Origin: Spirogloea muscicola
Lineage: Eukaryota > Streptophyta > Zygnematophyceae > Spirogloeales > Spirogloeaceae
Assembly (NCBI GenBank): GCA_009602725.1
Contig: WELB01000150.1
Coordinates: 226,822 to 290,821, forward strand
DNA: 64,000 nucleotides
Reading direction: 5' to 3'
The first letter of the stretch is position 1; every line of letters starts with the position of its first letter. Both the position numbers and the translations under genes were made by a program. The notes under the pieces were generated by a model. That model was not told where the DNA came from and did not search any database. It worked only from the letters and a program-made list of their open reading frames with translations. Positions 49,220 through 60,655 of this stretch are shown piece by piece.

Positions 49220-50334
49220 TATTTTCATGGCACCATGGCTTACCATCTTCCATCAGCCAAGTCTACCTGTTAACCGTAGAGGTTAACCCCAGATCCACAG
49301 CACGCACGTGGGCCTCGGTGGCGCGGTGTCCACCCTGGCGCCTTGACACATCGGCCCCGGCAGCGGGGCCTTCACCTCGACAGGTCTGCCCTCGGGGCGG
49401 GCCTCATGCGGCCTGCCCCTCGGGGTGGGCCATGGAGCGACCCCATGCGCCCCCTGGAGGAGGGGCGGTACTAGGGATTCTGGGGGCAGAGACACGGACA
49501 GCAGTCCGGATTTGTGAAGCGTCGAGAGAGGCGCAGCCCTGCTGCTGCGCTTGCTGCCGCAGCCCGTCGCCGGCAGGACGCTGCCGACTAGCTGCGAGGC
49601 GTCCGTGGCCGGCCCTTGCTGGGGTAGCAGCGGGCTGGTGCTCGGGAGGTGGAGACGCCGCCTGACGGCGGCGCCCCAGGGCAAGACTTCCGCTGCGCGC
49701 TGATGCGCGGGTTTTTCACGGTGATAGGGGTTTGCTCCTAAATTCCTACGTCCGAACCCAATCAGGACCAGACAGCCTAAAGGCCTGTGTACGGGGGTCG
49801 GGTCACTACATTTGGTATCAGAGGCTGTATTGTATATTGCAGGTCTTCACTTTTCACAGACTGATGATGCAAGGATCCTATAATTTTATGCTCCGACTTT
49901 CTTTGAGCGAGATGAATTTTGTCAGAAGTGGGACGTGGTACTGCAGTCGGGGCGGCAATCGCAATTGCTGCCGGCGCCTCGACTTCATCGGCATCGGCTG
50001 CCGAATAGTCCTAAGCAAGCGTACCACGGTCTGCCGGCGGATAGCCCATCAAGAGTGGGAGGTGAAGCCGGCAGCCGCTGAGCGGCAAAGCTTATATGCT
50101 CCACCAAGCTCGGCTTTGTGCTCCAATCTTGGACATTCTCTGCAGTTGCTCTTCTGCCATGCTGTATGGAGGTACGGGCAGCGCGCTGTCTCGCTTGCTC
50201 GCTTGCTGGTGCACCAGTTTTGCGGTGTCCAGCTATGCAGTATATTGAGATATGCTGACCATCGGAACCTGGTTGATCACTCGGAGTCTCCCTTGGAAGG
50301 CATGGAGTCGCGATACTCCAGTGCGCACCCCAGC
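49220..50334 (+). mobile_element. LTR family C with PBS and short leader
   Basis: LTR-C, left edge uncertain (about 49220-49300), ends GGTCACTACA at 49810. PBS TGGTATCAGAGG at 49813-49824. About 510 bases of leader ending near ATGGAGTCG at 50302. No gag or pol follows: an LTR-B starts at 50335. The leader matches, on the opposite strand, 54555-54800. Confidence 0.65.
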
Positions 50335-50454
50335 TGTAACGTTCCCTCCGTTTGGGAGTGCCAACGGTGCCGGTAACCTTACATGGTCGTGTCGTATCTG
50401 CCGCGTTTGAACGTCCCAAACGGTACGGGTAGCTCGGCTCCATCGTATGTTGCT

Positions 50455-51040
50455 TAGCACGGCCCGAGGCCCCCGTGCTGCGCCCCCGGCGCCGCCGGCC
50501 CGAGGCCCCGGTTCCGTACCGCACGTGCTCCGCCCCCGGCGTTGCGGCCTGAGGCCCCGCTTCCGTACCGCACGTGCTCCGCCCCCAGCGCCGCGGCCCG
50601 AGGCCCCGGTTCCGTACCACACGTGCTCCGCTCGAGGCGCCGCGACGCGCCGCCCGACGCGCCGCTTCGCGCCTCCTCGAAGCCGCCCGAGCGCCGCGTC
50701 GCGCCGTCCGAGGCGCCTCGTTACGCCCCAGGGGGGCCACCTAAGGCGTCCCTCCATCTTTTGCTGGTGCAACCTCAGGCGCCCCGTCGCCTCTCATCGG
50801 TGCTTGTCTGAAGAGCCGCGGTTGCGCTCCCTTGGTGCCGCCCGAGGCGCCGCGTCGCGCCTCCTTGATGCCGCACAAGGCATCCCGTCGTACCTCATTG
50901 GCTCTGCCAAGGCGCCCCTTCGCGCCGTCCAATGGCGCCGCGCTCGCGTGCCGCTTCGCGTCTCCTTGGAGCCGCCCAAGGCGCCGCTTCGCGCCTCCTT
51001 GGAGCGCCCAAGGCGCAGCTCTCCGTGTCCCCTTCGTCAG
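50455..51040 (+). repeat. GC-rich subrepeats in LTR-B U3
   Basis: Two kinds. First, three to four copies of a ~55-bp unit with GAGGCCCCGGTTCCGTACC and CACGTGCTCCGC (50460-50635). Then about ten degenerate ~33-bp units built on GCCGCCCRAGGCGCC and CTTCGCGCCTCCTTGG (50640-51030). Such U3 repeats are commonly enhancer-like. Confidence 0.75.
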
Positions 51041-51111
51041 GCCCGCCCCTGCGGGGAGGCCTTGGGGGCGACCCTCGTCACACCCTCGGGGGAGGTAGGC
51101 AGGGTAAACCC

Positions 51112-51119
51112 TATAAGTA
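51112..51119 (+). promoter_or_regulatory. TATA box of the long LTR-B
   Basis: TATAAGTA, identical in sequence and context to the box of the solo copy at 30438. Confidence 0.5.
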
Positions 51120-51477
51120 GTGGGCCTTGGCCGGGCTCCCCAGTCCGACCAACGCCGAGAGACACAGCCCGACTGCTGCCTAGCCAGCTCCGCTGCTGCC
51201 TGCTGCCTTCGCCGCTGCCACATCTCTGCTGCCGCCGCCTGCTGCCCAGCCAGTCGCCGCAGCTCGTCGCTGCGGGCCCCGCCGGCTCTCTGTAAGTCTT
51301 ATGGTAGAGCCACCGCCCTAGGGCGGTGTCTCAGGAAAAGACTTCCGCTGCGCTCTATGCGCGTATGTGCGTTGGCGTTCTCCTGTATGAGGGTTTTCTC
51401 CTAAACACCGTATGCCTGAATCCAAACCAGGACATTCTGACACTAACTGTGTGATTAGAGACAGGAATGTTAACATA

Positions 51478-52965
51478 GTGCCTTTCCCCTGCCAACCCCC
51501 TCCAGGAGTGTGAGCGGGTCGCCCCATGACCTGCCTTGCGGCGGGCCAAGGATCCTCCCTTGAACGGGTGGATCCTGGCGAGGGGTATCTAAGGACGGGC
51601 TGGGCCCGCACCTGGGCGGGCCACTTGCCCGGCCAGCGAGCCCGCCACCTGGCGGGCCACTTGCCGGCAAACGGCAAGCGGTCATGTTACGCTAACAGCA
51701 CCGTGTGGCTTTATCAAACGGCTGGAGCGTTACATATCTCCCCACTCTGGTGTTCACGTCTTTGGGAACAACGCGAGAACAGCCGACAGGTATAAAGATG
51801 CCCGACGAATGCTGCCTCGACCAAGCCTAGGAGAACTACCACCCTTGGCCAGGTATTCCCTGAGAGCATCTGGACAATTTGCCAAATTGGCTGCAGGGCT
51901 CCCACGTGCTGTGCTCAGGCCCATACCCGAGCCACTTGCCACCTACTCACGGTCTTACGCCCTTGGAGTTTGTCCCTGCGAGATAAAATCTCTTCCACCT
52001 CAGTCTCAAGATCATCCTCAATCACTAGTGGAGGTGGGGGCGCTTGGACACGGCCACCGAAAGGAAGGACCTCAGCTGAGACACATGGAAGACGTTATGG
52101 ACCTTCCAATGCTCGTAGGACGCCCTTCCCCACAAGGCGGACTACTGCAAATGGTCGAACCCACTTGGGCAGCAACTTGCGCGTACCACAGCCCGCAAGG
52201 ATACCGCAAGGATAAGTGCCTCGTGCTCAGCAGCACTTGCGCACCAACGTCAAAGGACACACATCCTGTCGACGTTTGTCAGCATAAGCCTTCTGCCGAC
52301 TCTAGGCCATTTCCAAGATTTGCCGAGCCCGTCTCTGGGCCTCCAAGAGGGTCCCAGTAAAGGCTACCGCGGCGAGAACTCGCTCGGCCTTCCACCTGAA
52401 GTTGAGCTCGGAGATGCTGACCACAGTTGAGAAAGCGTGACTCCTTAGTGGACTCAAGATAGGCATTGTTTACAGCATTTTCAACTGGAGCCAAATACTA
52501 ATCCCAGTCAGTGTGGCTGAGATCGATAAAGTGCCTCAGCATGTCCTCAAGAACCAAGTTCATTCTCTCTGTTTGGCCATCCGTTTGTGAATGAAAGGCT
52601 GTGGACATGGCCTTCTTCGTGCCAATGAGCTTGCAAACTTCCTTCCAGAAGTGACCTGTAAAGCGAGGATCACGGTCCGAGACCAGCTTCTCAGGTGCTC
52701 AATGCAGCTTCCACAACTAATTCACAAAGAGGCCAGCGAAATCCTTCGGTGATGCCCGCGTGGTCGTAGGAGCAAAATGCACCATCCTACTCAAACGATC
52801 CACAAAGACGACAATGGCATCGGAGCGTTCCGCGTCTGAAGCACTTGTGTGATAAAATCCACACTTTCCTTAGACCAATTCCGCTCCGGGATCTGCAAGG
52901 GCGGAAGTAATCCAGCAGGCTGCCAAATATTGCCTTACTGCGCTGGCAGGTGGCACTGAAACGTT
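51478..52965 (-). mobile_element. Reversed chromovirus fragment: integrase, chromodomain, partial 3' LTR
   Basis: Reading leftward from 52965: SCATCQRS-type integrase knuckle, DDE core, HPQTDGQTE-like region, then a chromodomain end ([18 protein letters not shown] near 51850). A family A-like LTR start follows at about 51735 (TGTAACGCTCCAGCC), running to 51478 where LTR-B cuts it. Truncated at both ends, several breaks. Confidence 0.75.
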
Positions 52966-53044
52966 CCCCGGTTTGTGAGCTCCAAACCGTGTTGTTAACG
53001 ATTACAGGTCTTTTGGCCGTTAGCTGCGTGCCGGACAAGCGACC

Positions 53045-53342
53045 CGCCCTATCACTCGTCCTGTTGCCATTCCGTCCAGGCTCGAGTGGCCTCGCATGCT
53101 CCCGTCATGCTCACTCAGACATGCTCGGCGGCATGTGTGGGCCCGGACGCCCCCGGCGGCATGTTCGGCCGCGGCCATGCTCGGCCATGCCCCGTCCTCG
53201 GCCATGCCTGGCGGCATGCCCTGCTGCAGCCATGCTCAGCGCCATGACGCCTGCTGGAGACAGCTCATGTTTTCCTGGTCAGGCACGCTCCTCGCGGGCG
53301 AGCCTTGGGACGGCCCCATGCACCCTGGAGGGAGGGTGGCTG
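53045..53342 (+). repeat. LTR family D fragment
   Basis: Contains short CCATGC/GGCATG-rich repeats (CTCGGCCATGCC, GGCGGCATGTTC) and the GGCGAGCCTTGGG...CATGCACCCTGGAGGG block. The same sequence appears reversed at 58860-59078. Confidence 0.6.
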
Positions 53343-53571
53343 TAGTGACTCAACCCCTGACACAGGCAATTTGGCGATCAAGTCCTTTGGGTTCGGCTGA
53401 AGTGATTTAGTAGCAAACCCACACACCGCGAAGCACCTTGCGCCTCAGCGCGCAGCAAGAGTCTTGCCCTGTGGCGCCGCCGTCAGGCGGCGTCTCCACC
53501 TCTCAGGCACCGGCCCGCAGCTAGCCCTCCAAGGGCCGACTACGGACGCCTTGCAGCGAGCCGGCAGTAAG
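53343..53571 (-). repeat. LTR family C fragment, reversed
   Basis: Begins TGTAGTGACTCAACCCCTG, the reversed end of LTR-C, and matches 54812-55045. It abuts LTR-D on one side and LTR-B on the other. Confidence 0.65.
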
Positions 53572-54267
53572 GTTAGTACGTTCTTATCGAGTTCGGACCT
53601 AAAGGGGTTTAGGAACTACCCCCCTTCAGAGTGGAGCGCCAACGCACACAATGCACTCAAGTGCATCACATAGCACAGTGGATGTTTTACCCTGAGGCGC
53701 CGCCAGAAGGCGGCGACTCTACAGAGGGTCTGGAATCGGCAGCTGACCCCAGATGGGGCGCAACTGTCGCACTTACGGAGAGCCGGCGATGTCCGCAGCG
53801 ACAGGCTACGGCGACGGGCTGAGCAGCAGACGGCAGCAGCAGAGCCGGGGCAGCGGCTGCGGCAGCAGGCAAGCAGGGCCATGCCTCTCTCTGGGCGTTA
53901 CTGGTCCGACTGACGAGAGTCTGGCCTCGGCCTACTACTTGTAGCGTTCCACCTGCCACCCCTCCCCGGAGGATGTGACGAGGGTAGCCCCAATGTCCGG
54001 CCCCCGGAGGGGCGGACCCGCACAATGGGGATACGACTGGCGCGGGTAGCCCCAAAGGTCCGGCCCCTGGAAGAGCGAACCCGCACAATGAGGATACGGG
54101 GGGGCGTCCCGCGCGTACTGCGGGCTGCGCGTGGCGCGAGCCTGACGAATTGGAAACAAGTCGAGGGGACTGGCGCGTGCCGCGCGTGACTGGTGCGTGG
54201 CGCGCATGAAGCGCGCGTGACACCGTTTACCGGGACCGTTTGGCTCGTTCAAACGGGAAACGTTACA
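53572..54267 (-). repeat. LTR family B copy, reversed
   Basis: About 696 bp. On the minus strand it starts TGTAACGTTTCCCG at 54267 and ends near 53572. It includes the GGCGCC-rich R/U5 block, GAGAGGCATGG, and a GCGCGTGGCGCGAGCC-type U3. No internal region is attached, so it is probably a solo LTR or a fragment; no target duplication is seen. Confidence 0.6.
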
Positions 54268-54554
54268 CTTCGGATGTGCATTGCTGACCGAGGTCTTGGC
54301 ATTATCAAGAACTCACTATCAAGAACCGATACCTCTTGCCACATGGGCAATAATGAGATGTGCGTCAACTCCAAGACGACTTTGGTCGTACGGGATTGGC
54401 CTGTGCCACGGAATGTGCCTCAGCTGCGATCCTTTCAGGGATTCGCGAATGACTTCCGGTAGTTCCGACAAAGCTTTGGGAAATTGGCACTTCCTCTTAC
54501 GCGGCTCACTCGTAAGGACATACCCAGGAGTGGTCGTCCGAATGCCAGACTCCG
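54268..54554 (+). mobile_element. Short Ty3/gypsy pol fragment
   Basis: RT text LRMCIADRGLG, then [19 protein letters not shown] and the start of the RT/RNase H connection, matching 38025-38690 of copy 1 in shortened form. A small fossil piece between two reversed LTRs. Confidence 0.6.
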
Positions 54555-55450
54555 ACTCACAGGTGGGCACAGGTGGGCGCCGACAGACCGTGGTACGCAT
54601 GCGCTGAAAATCCGGCAGCCGTTGCCGATGGTCGTGGCGCCGGGTCAGCAAAATTGTAATAATCGCCCCACTGCACTGCCACGTCCCTGTCTGACATAAT
54701 TGCTCTCGCTCAAACGAGAAAGTCAGGGCAGAGCACATGTAAATCCTTGCATCAGCAGTCTGTAATATAAAACAAGACTTGCAAGATGCAAGAACAGCCT
54801 CTGATACCACATGTAGTGACTCGACCCCTGTCACAGGCAATTAGGCGGTCAAGTCCTGATTGGGTCGGCTGTAAGGACTTAGGAGCAAACCCCCACACCG
54901 CGAAGCACCTCGCGCCTCAGCGCGCAGCGGAAGTCTTTGCCGTGTAGCGCCGCGGTCAGGCGGCGTCTCCACCACTTGGGCACCGGCCCGCAGCTAGCCC
55001 CCCCAAGGGCCGGCTACGGACGCCTTGCAGCGAGCCGGCAGCGTCCTGCCAGCGACGGGCTGCAGCAGCAGGCGCAGCAGTAGGGCTGCGCCGCTCTCGG
55101 GGCTTCACTGATCCGAACTGCTGTCCGTGTCTCTGACCCCCGACTCCTAGTGCTCCCCGTGCCGCCCCGCCTCCCGGGGCGCATGGGGTCGCCCCACGGC
55201 CCACTGCCGGGGTGGCCACCGCGCCACCGCGGCCCCCATGCGCGGGGCGCCAGGGTGGACACCGCGCCACCGCGGGACCGTGCGCAGGGGGACACCGCGC
55301 CACCGAGGCCCCGTGTGCGGGGCCCCAGAATGGACACCGCGCCACCGAGGCCCCCGTGCGGGACAGCCTGGCCAGGCCAGGTCGGCCACATGCCAATTAT
55401 GTAAGCGTAACCAGCTGGGTTAACGCTCACAGTAAGTGGAGAACGTTACA
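54555..55450 (-). mobile_element. LTR family C with PBS and leader, reversed
   Basis: LTR 54812-55450 (minus strand TGTAACGTTC...GTCACTACA, 639 bp), PBS at 54798-54809 and leader down to about 54555. The leader matches 49850-50010. The LTR carries a GGCCTCGGTGGCGCGGTGTCC-type motif three to four times (55200-55370), which is a tandem subrepeat. Confidence 0.7.
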
Positions 55451-58400
55451 GTGGCACGGAGAAGCACCACAGCAAGGAGTAGAGAGACCCGACCGGAAGC
55501 CGGGGATTCAGTGACGCTGTGAGAGAGGCGCAGCCTGCGCCTGCCTGCTGCTGTAGACCACTGCCGCGCGCGGCTCGTTGCCGGCTCTGCTGAGGAGACC
55601 TTGGTGGCGTATCGCTGGACGTAAGTCTGCAGCGGGTGCCCAAGGGTGGAGCTGCTGCTTAGCGGCAGCACCACAGGGCAAGTCTTCCGCTGCGTCGAGT
55701 GCTTCCTCATGGCGGGTGGTTGTCCCTCAATCCCCAAGCACTCAGTCATGATAAAGACGCATTCGGCTGTAATTTACCTGTTTAGTAGCGAACGCTACAT
55801 TTGGTATCAGAGGTGATCTTGCATTGCCAGAATTATGTGTGATCCAAGTGATGCGAGGATTCTTCTGATTTTCTAGCCTGCGAGTTTTCTTTCTGAAGTT
55901 GGAAAATCGCCAGAGTGCAATCGTGGATCTCCCAGCGGCGGAACGGCGTGTGTGCCAATCTTGCCTGCGGCATCCATTTGTTCGGGGTCATCTACTGCCA
56001 CGAGGCACTTCCCCCCATCAATACTTTTTGTCAGGTCAGCCACTCACCTGCGTGACCGTTCGATGTGCTCGGTTTGTGCAAGGTTCCCTTCGCATCCAGC
56101 AATACAAAGCCGAGGTGCCTTGTTACGCCATTGTGTTGGCTGCTTCAATTAATGTGATATTGGGTGATAGTTGGCTTTGTGCCATATCTGCATGCCTTGA
56201 AGATGAACGCCAAACTTGCACTGTACAACGTCACGCACGGCGCCTTGTCCTTTGCAACGAGCTTCCCTGTGCACCGCCGCTGGCGACAGGGGCTTTTATT
56301 CTGCTGTCCGCCATGCAGATGAAGTGATGTATTCACAAGAGCACTGTGCAGACGGCATATCTTGTGATGGTGGCATTGAATGACGAGTCTGAGCCTGACT
56401 CGTGTGTGAATGCTGTGGATTCACATAGCGGGATTCTTGATAAGGTGCCGGAAGAGTTTGCGGATGTGTTTCCCGACTCTCTTCCGGACGGTCTACCTCC
56501 TCATCGAGGTGTGGCCCATACCATTCCATTGAAGCCAGGCGCTAATTCGCCGTACCGTCCCATGTACCAGCTGAGCCGTCTCGGATTTCGAGAAATGCAA
56601 TCCCAGGTTAAGGATTTGCTGGGGAAGGGCCTATGCTTTTTGTCAAGAAGAAGGATGGCAGTCGTTGGATGTGCATTGACTATCGGGCTTTGAAAAGCTC
56701 AGTATCAAGAATAGATACTTGTTGCCTCGGATAAATGATCTATTCGATTGGCTCGCCGGGGCTACTGTGTTTAGCTCCTTGGACCTGCAAAGTGGTATCA
56801 CCAGATTCGTACCACACCTGCGAATATTCCGAAGTCGGCGTTCCGTACGCCGCTTGGACACTTTCAATTCAAGGTGCTGAGCTTGGTCTGACCAATGCAC
56901 CGACTACATTTCAGGCTGTGATAACGAGGGTCTTTGGCCACCTGCTCTATGGTTTTTGCTGGCTTACTTGGACGACATACTGGTGTTCAGGAAAACGCTG
57001 GAGGCTTACGCCAGGCACGTGCGCTGAGTGCTGCAATTGCTGCGTGAGAATCACTTGTATGCCAAGAGGTTCAAGTGGCCATTCAACCAGCCAGAGCTGA
57101 CATACCTTGGCCATGTCGTGGGCAAAGACGGCATTCACGTCGACCACAAGAAGACTATGGTCGTACGGCATTGGCCTGTGCCACGGAATTAACCTCAATT
57201 GCGCTCCTTTCTAGGAATCGCCGTCCGTAAGTTCCTACAAGGCCATGGGAAGTTGGCACTTCCTATTGCGAGCTGACTCGTTAGGACTTGCCCTGGGAGT
57301 AGTCGTTCGAATGCCAGAGGGCATTTGAGGGCATACAGCAGGCGTTGACATCTCCGCCCGTTTTGGCCTTTCCTCGGGAAGGCGTGCCATATTTGCTCAT
57401 CTGCGATGCCTCTTGGACCCGCATTGGTGTCGTGCTCTTGCAAGAGGGTCACCCGTTAGCGTTTGAGAGTCGCCTGCTGATCCCTGTAGAGCGAACTTAG
57501 GCTACGGGCGAGCAGGAATTGCTTGCTGTGGTGCACGCCTTACATGTCTGGCGTTGCTACCTGGAAAGTGTGGAGATTCCAGTGGTCACGGATCACTGCC
57601 CATTGACGTCTTGTCACACACAGCAGCATTTGACTCGGCGTCAAGCCCGATGGGCTGAGTGTTGGCTTCATTCCGTTTCCAGTGAATTTCCGCTTAATGT
57701 AGCGGACTCTGTGAGTCGCAACATTAGAGGGGCTGATGCGTTAGCTACCTTGAATGCTTCTGGAAGGCGGGCTGCAGGACTGCGTCCGACTCGTCGAGCT
57801 TCTCGGCAAACTACGGCTGACCTCTCTGAGCTGTACGTGCGTATCCGTGCAGGGTATGGCACAGACCCCTGGTTTGCTGAGGCCGCCAACGTAAGCACCC
57901 TCACTCATGACAACGGCCTCTGGTGGCAAGGCGACGCTATTGTGGTCCCGGACTGCAATGCATTGCGCACTGACATAATGCAGGAGCTGCATGATACGCC
58001 TTACAGTGGTCATCTGGGATTGAGCAAAACCAAATAGGCTGTGCGACGCCTCTTTTAATGGAAGGTGTTTTTCGACCCAGGTGTGCGCTTATGTGGCAAG
58101 CTGTGCCACATGCCAGCGTAGTGAGGCAATCTCTGGCAAGCCTGCCGGACTACTGATTCGTTGGCTACCTTGAATGCTTCTGAAGTGCGTGCTGCAGGAC
58201 TGCGTCCGACTCGCCAAGGTTCTCGGCAACCCACAGCTGACCTCTCTGAGGTCTACGTGCGAGTTCGTGAAGGGCATGGCAAAGACCCATGGTTTGCTGA
58301 GGCAGCCAACGTACGCACCCTTACCGATGACGGAGGCTTCTGGTGGCAAGGCGCCGCTACTGTGGTCCGGGACTGCAATGCCTTGCGCACTGACAAACAC

Positions 58401-58529
58401 AGGAGCTGCATGATACGCCTTAAGTGTCATTTGGGAGTGAGCAAGACCAAACAGGCTGTGAGACGCCTTCTTTTGGTGGAAGGGCTTGTCAGCCCAGGTG
58501 CATGCTTTTGTGACAAGCTGTGCCTATAG
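55451..58529 (+). mobile_element. Ty3/gypsy element 4 with partial family D LTR, broken
   Basis: Partial LTR-D 55451-55799 (ends AACGCTACA), PBS TGGTATCAGAGG 55802-55813, a short leader, a protease-flank region (ILGDSWLCA near 56160), RT from about 56470, RNase H (57300-57620) and integrase (57720-58529). The segment around the RNase H/integrase junction is present twice in tandem (57720-58149 and 58150-58520). No gag is visible. More diverged from copy 1 than copies 2 and 3, with many breaks. Confidence 0.75.
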
Positions 58530-59430
58530 GTCATAACAGGCAGTTAGAGCGGAATGCGTCTTTAAGATGATTGAGTGCTTGGGGATCTAGGGTCAACCAT
58601 CCGCCACGCGGAAGCAATCCGACACAACGGAAGACCTGCCCTGTGGTGCTGCCGCCAAGCAGCAGCTAAACCCTTGGGCACCTGCTGCAGACTTACGTCC
58701 CGTGAGACGCCGCCAAGGTCGTTTCAGCCGAGTTAGCAACGAGCCGCACGCGGCAGCCGTCTACAGCAGCAGGCAGCCGCAGGGCTGCGCCTCTCTCGGA
58801 GCTTCACTGAGTCCCCGGCCTCCGGTCGTGCCTCTCTCTACTCCATGCCGTGTTGCTTCTCCGTGCCAACTCCCTCCAAGACGCATGGGGTGCCCCAAGG
58901 CTCGCCCGCAAGGAGTGTGCCTGACGAGGGAACTATGAGCTGTCTCCAGCAGGCGCCATGGCGCCGAGCATGGCCGCGGCAGAGCATGCCGCCAGGCATA
59001 GCCGAGGACGGGGCATGGCCGAGCATAGCCGCGGCCGAACATGCCGCCGAGGGCGTCCGGGCCCACACATGCAGCCGAGCAAATGCCGAGCCCTCCGCTG
59101 AGCGTCCCGGAGGTTCCAGTGAAGGATGTGGCGGCCGAATTGCGCTCCGGCCTTCCCACCTGTGAGGGTGCTCGAGGATGCCGACCATAAGTCAGGAAGA
59201 AGGGTGTACTCATGCCATACATTGTTCAAGGCATACTTGGCCTGAGCAAGTTACTCATCCCAGTCATTCTGACTTGGATTCACAGAATGCCGGAGCATGT
59301 CCTTCAAGACCCGAATCATCCTCTTTTTTTGACCGTCACTTTGGGGGTAGAAAGCAGTGGACATGGATTGTTGGGTACCAACCAGCCTGCATACTTCTTT
59401 CCAGAAGTGTTTCATAGCGGGGGCCACGGT
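58530..59430 (-). mobile_element. Reversed integrase fragment joined to LTR family D
   Basis: Reading leftward: integrase core end (AFYPQSDGQKKRMIRVLKDM, about 59330-59390) and RHPRAPSQVGRPERN (about 59150-59190), then LTR-D from about 59078 to 58530. LTR-D here shows the GCATGG/CATGCC repeats and the R/U5 block. A shortened fossil with several breaks. Confidence 0.7.
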
Positions 59431-59435
59431 CAGTG

Positions 59436-59881
59436 TAACGTCGCCACCCGTCACGTGACGTTTAACCTTGTATTACACGCTAACGCGTAGTAACGGTTCG
59501 CGGCCCAGCATCGTTAGACGCCCGCGCCCGACTGACACGTGGGCGACGCGCGACGGTGACACGCAGCGCGCTAGAAGAGATGCTGCTCGGCGATCTGACG
59601 TCGGTGCCGCCGTTGCATCGCCGCCGCGCCGCCAGAGCCGCCGCCGCATCACCGCCGCGCCGCCGGAGCCGCCCCCGTATTGCCGCCGCACCAGCGGAGC
59701 TGCCGCCGCATCGCCCCCGCACCGCGCGGAACCGCTGGACTCGTAGTGACACGCATGTAACGCGTGTGGCGCTGCGGTACGCCTGGCGGCACCGCGCCGC
59801 GCAGGGCGGCGCCGCGCCGCGCGGTGGGGCGCTGCTTCCAGAAGGAAGCTGTGTGGCATGGCTCTGGCGAGCCACCTGCTG
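59436..59881 (+). repeat. LTR family E, left part
   Basis: Starts TGTAACGTCGCCACCCGTCA near 59436, with CACGTGACG and CTAACGCGTAGTAACGG motifs, then a GCCGCCGC-rich U3 that looks subrepeated (GAGCCGCCGCCGCATC-like units, 59620-59730). Interrupted at about 59881 by a reversed copy of the same family; the right part resumes at about 60656. Confidence 0.6.
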
Positions 59882-60655
59882 TGACGTCCTGATCCCTATA
59901 CAGACAGTCAGGGGTTAGAACGTCCTGATTGTATCGGTCGCTGGGGTTTTGAGACGTAACCCCCGGCACAGAGAAGCACCACGTTCACACGCAGCGGAAT
60001 ACCTTGCCCTGAGGCGCCGCCGACAGGCGATTCACCTTTCGGTACGGGCCAGCAACTGTCCCAAAAGGGAGCAGCCACCACAGTCTACCTTCAGAAGAGC
60101 CGATGAAGATCCGCAGGGACGGGTTGCGGCATCGGGCTGCAGCAGCAGGCAGCAGCAGGCCTGCGTGGACGAGCTGCGGCAGCAGGCGGCAGCAGGGCTG
60201 CGCACCTCTCTCTGGCTTGGGCTTCGCTGACTTGGACCGCGTGCCCTGAGGCTGGTCTAGCCCTACTTGTAGTGCTTCATGTGCCACCCTCACCAGGGAC
60301 TCTGGGAGGCTCGCCTCAAGGCCCACCTTCAAGAAGGCGGGCCCGACAAGGGGGATACGATCGTGAGGGCGGCGTCGCCGCTACGCGACATGGTGCCGCC
60401 CTGCGCGGCGCGGCGCCGCCAGGCGCGTCACAGCGCCACACGCATCACAGGCATGTCACTACAGGCCCGGCGGCCCGGCGGCCATGCCGCCCGGCGGCCC
60501 GGCGGCCATCCGGCGGCAGCTCCGGCGAGCCGCGGCGCACCGCGCGTCGCCCACGTGTCGCACGCCAACGATATTGGGGCCGCGCGCCATTACTACGCGT
60601 TAGCGTGTAAATCAAGGTCGAATGGCACGTAACGGGTGGGGACGTTACGTCTGCC
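59882..60655 (-). repeat. LTR family E, reversed copy nested in another LTR-E
   Basis: On the minus strand it runs from about 60655 (GTAACGTCCCCACCCG) to 59882 (GATCAGGACGTCA), about 774 bp. It carries the R/U5 block with AAGGTATTCCGCTGCGTG near 59990. The target copy lies on both sides in the opposite orientation. Edges are uncertain by a few bases and no clean target duplication was found. Confidence 0.6.

Larger units (their letters stand above)
50335..51475 (+). repeat. Long LTR, family B
   Basis: 1141 bp, TGTAACGTTCCC...GGAATGTTAACA. The extra length compared with the 815-bp solo copy comes from GC-rich subrepeats in U3. A TATAAGTA box lies at 51112 and the R/U5-like block with GACTTCCGCTGCGCTC near 51342. 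No PBS or target duplication is visible on its right side. Confidence 0.75.

Noticed and set aside
50447-51295. 282-codon Pro/Arg-rich frame in the long LTR-B
   Set aside because: It is an open frame produced by GC-rich U3 subrepeats, with no domain and no conservation in the other LTR-B copies.
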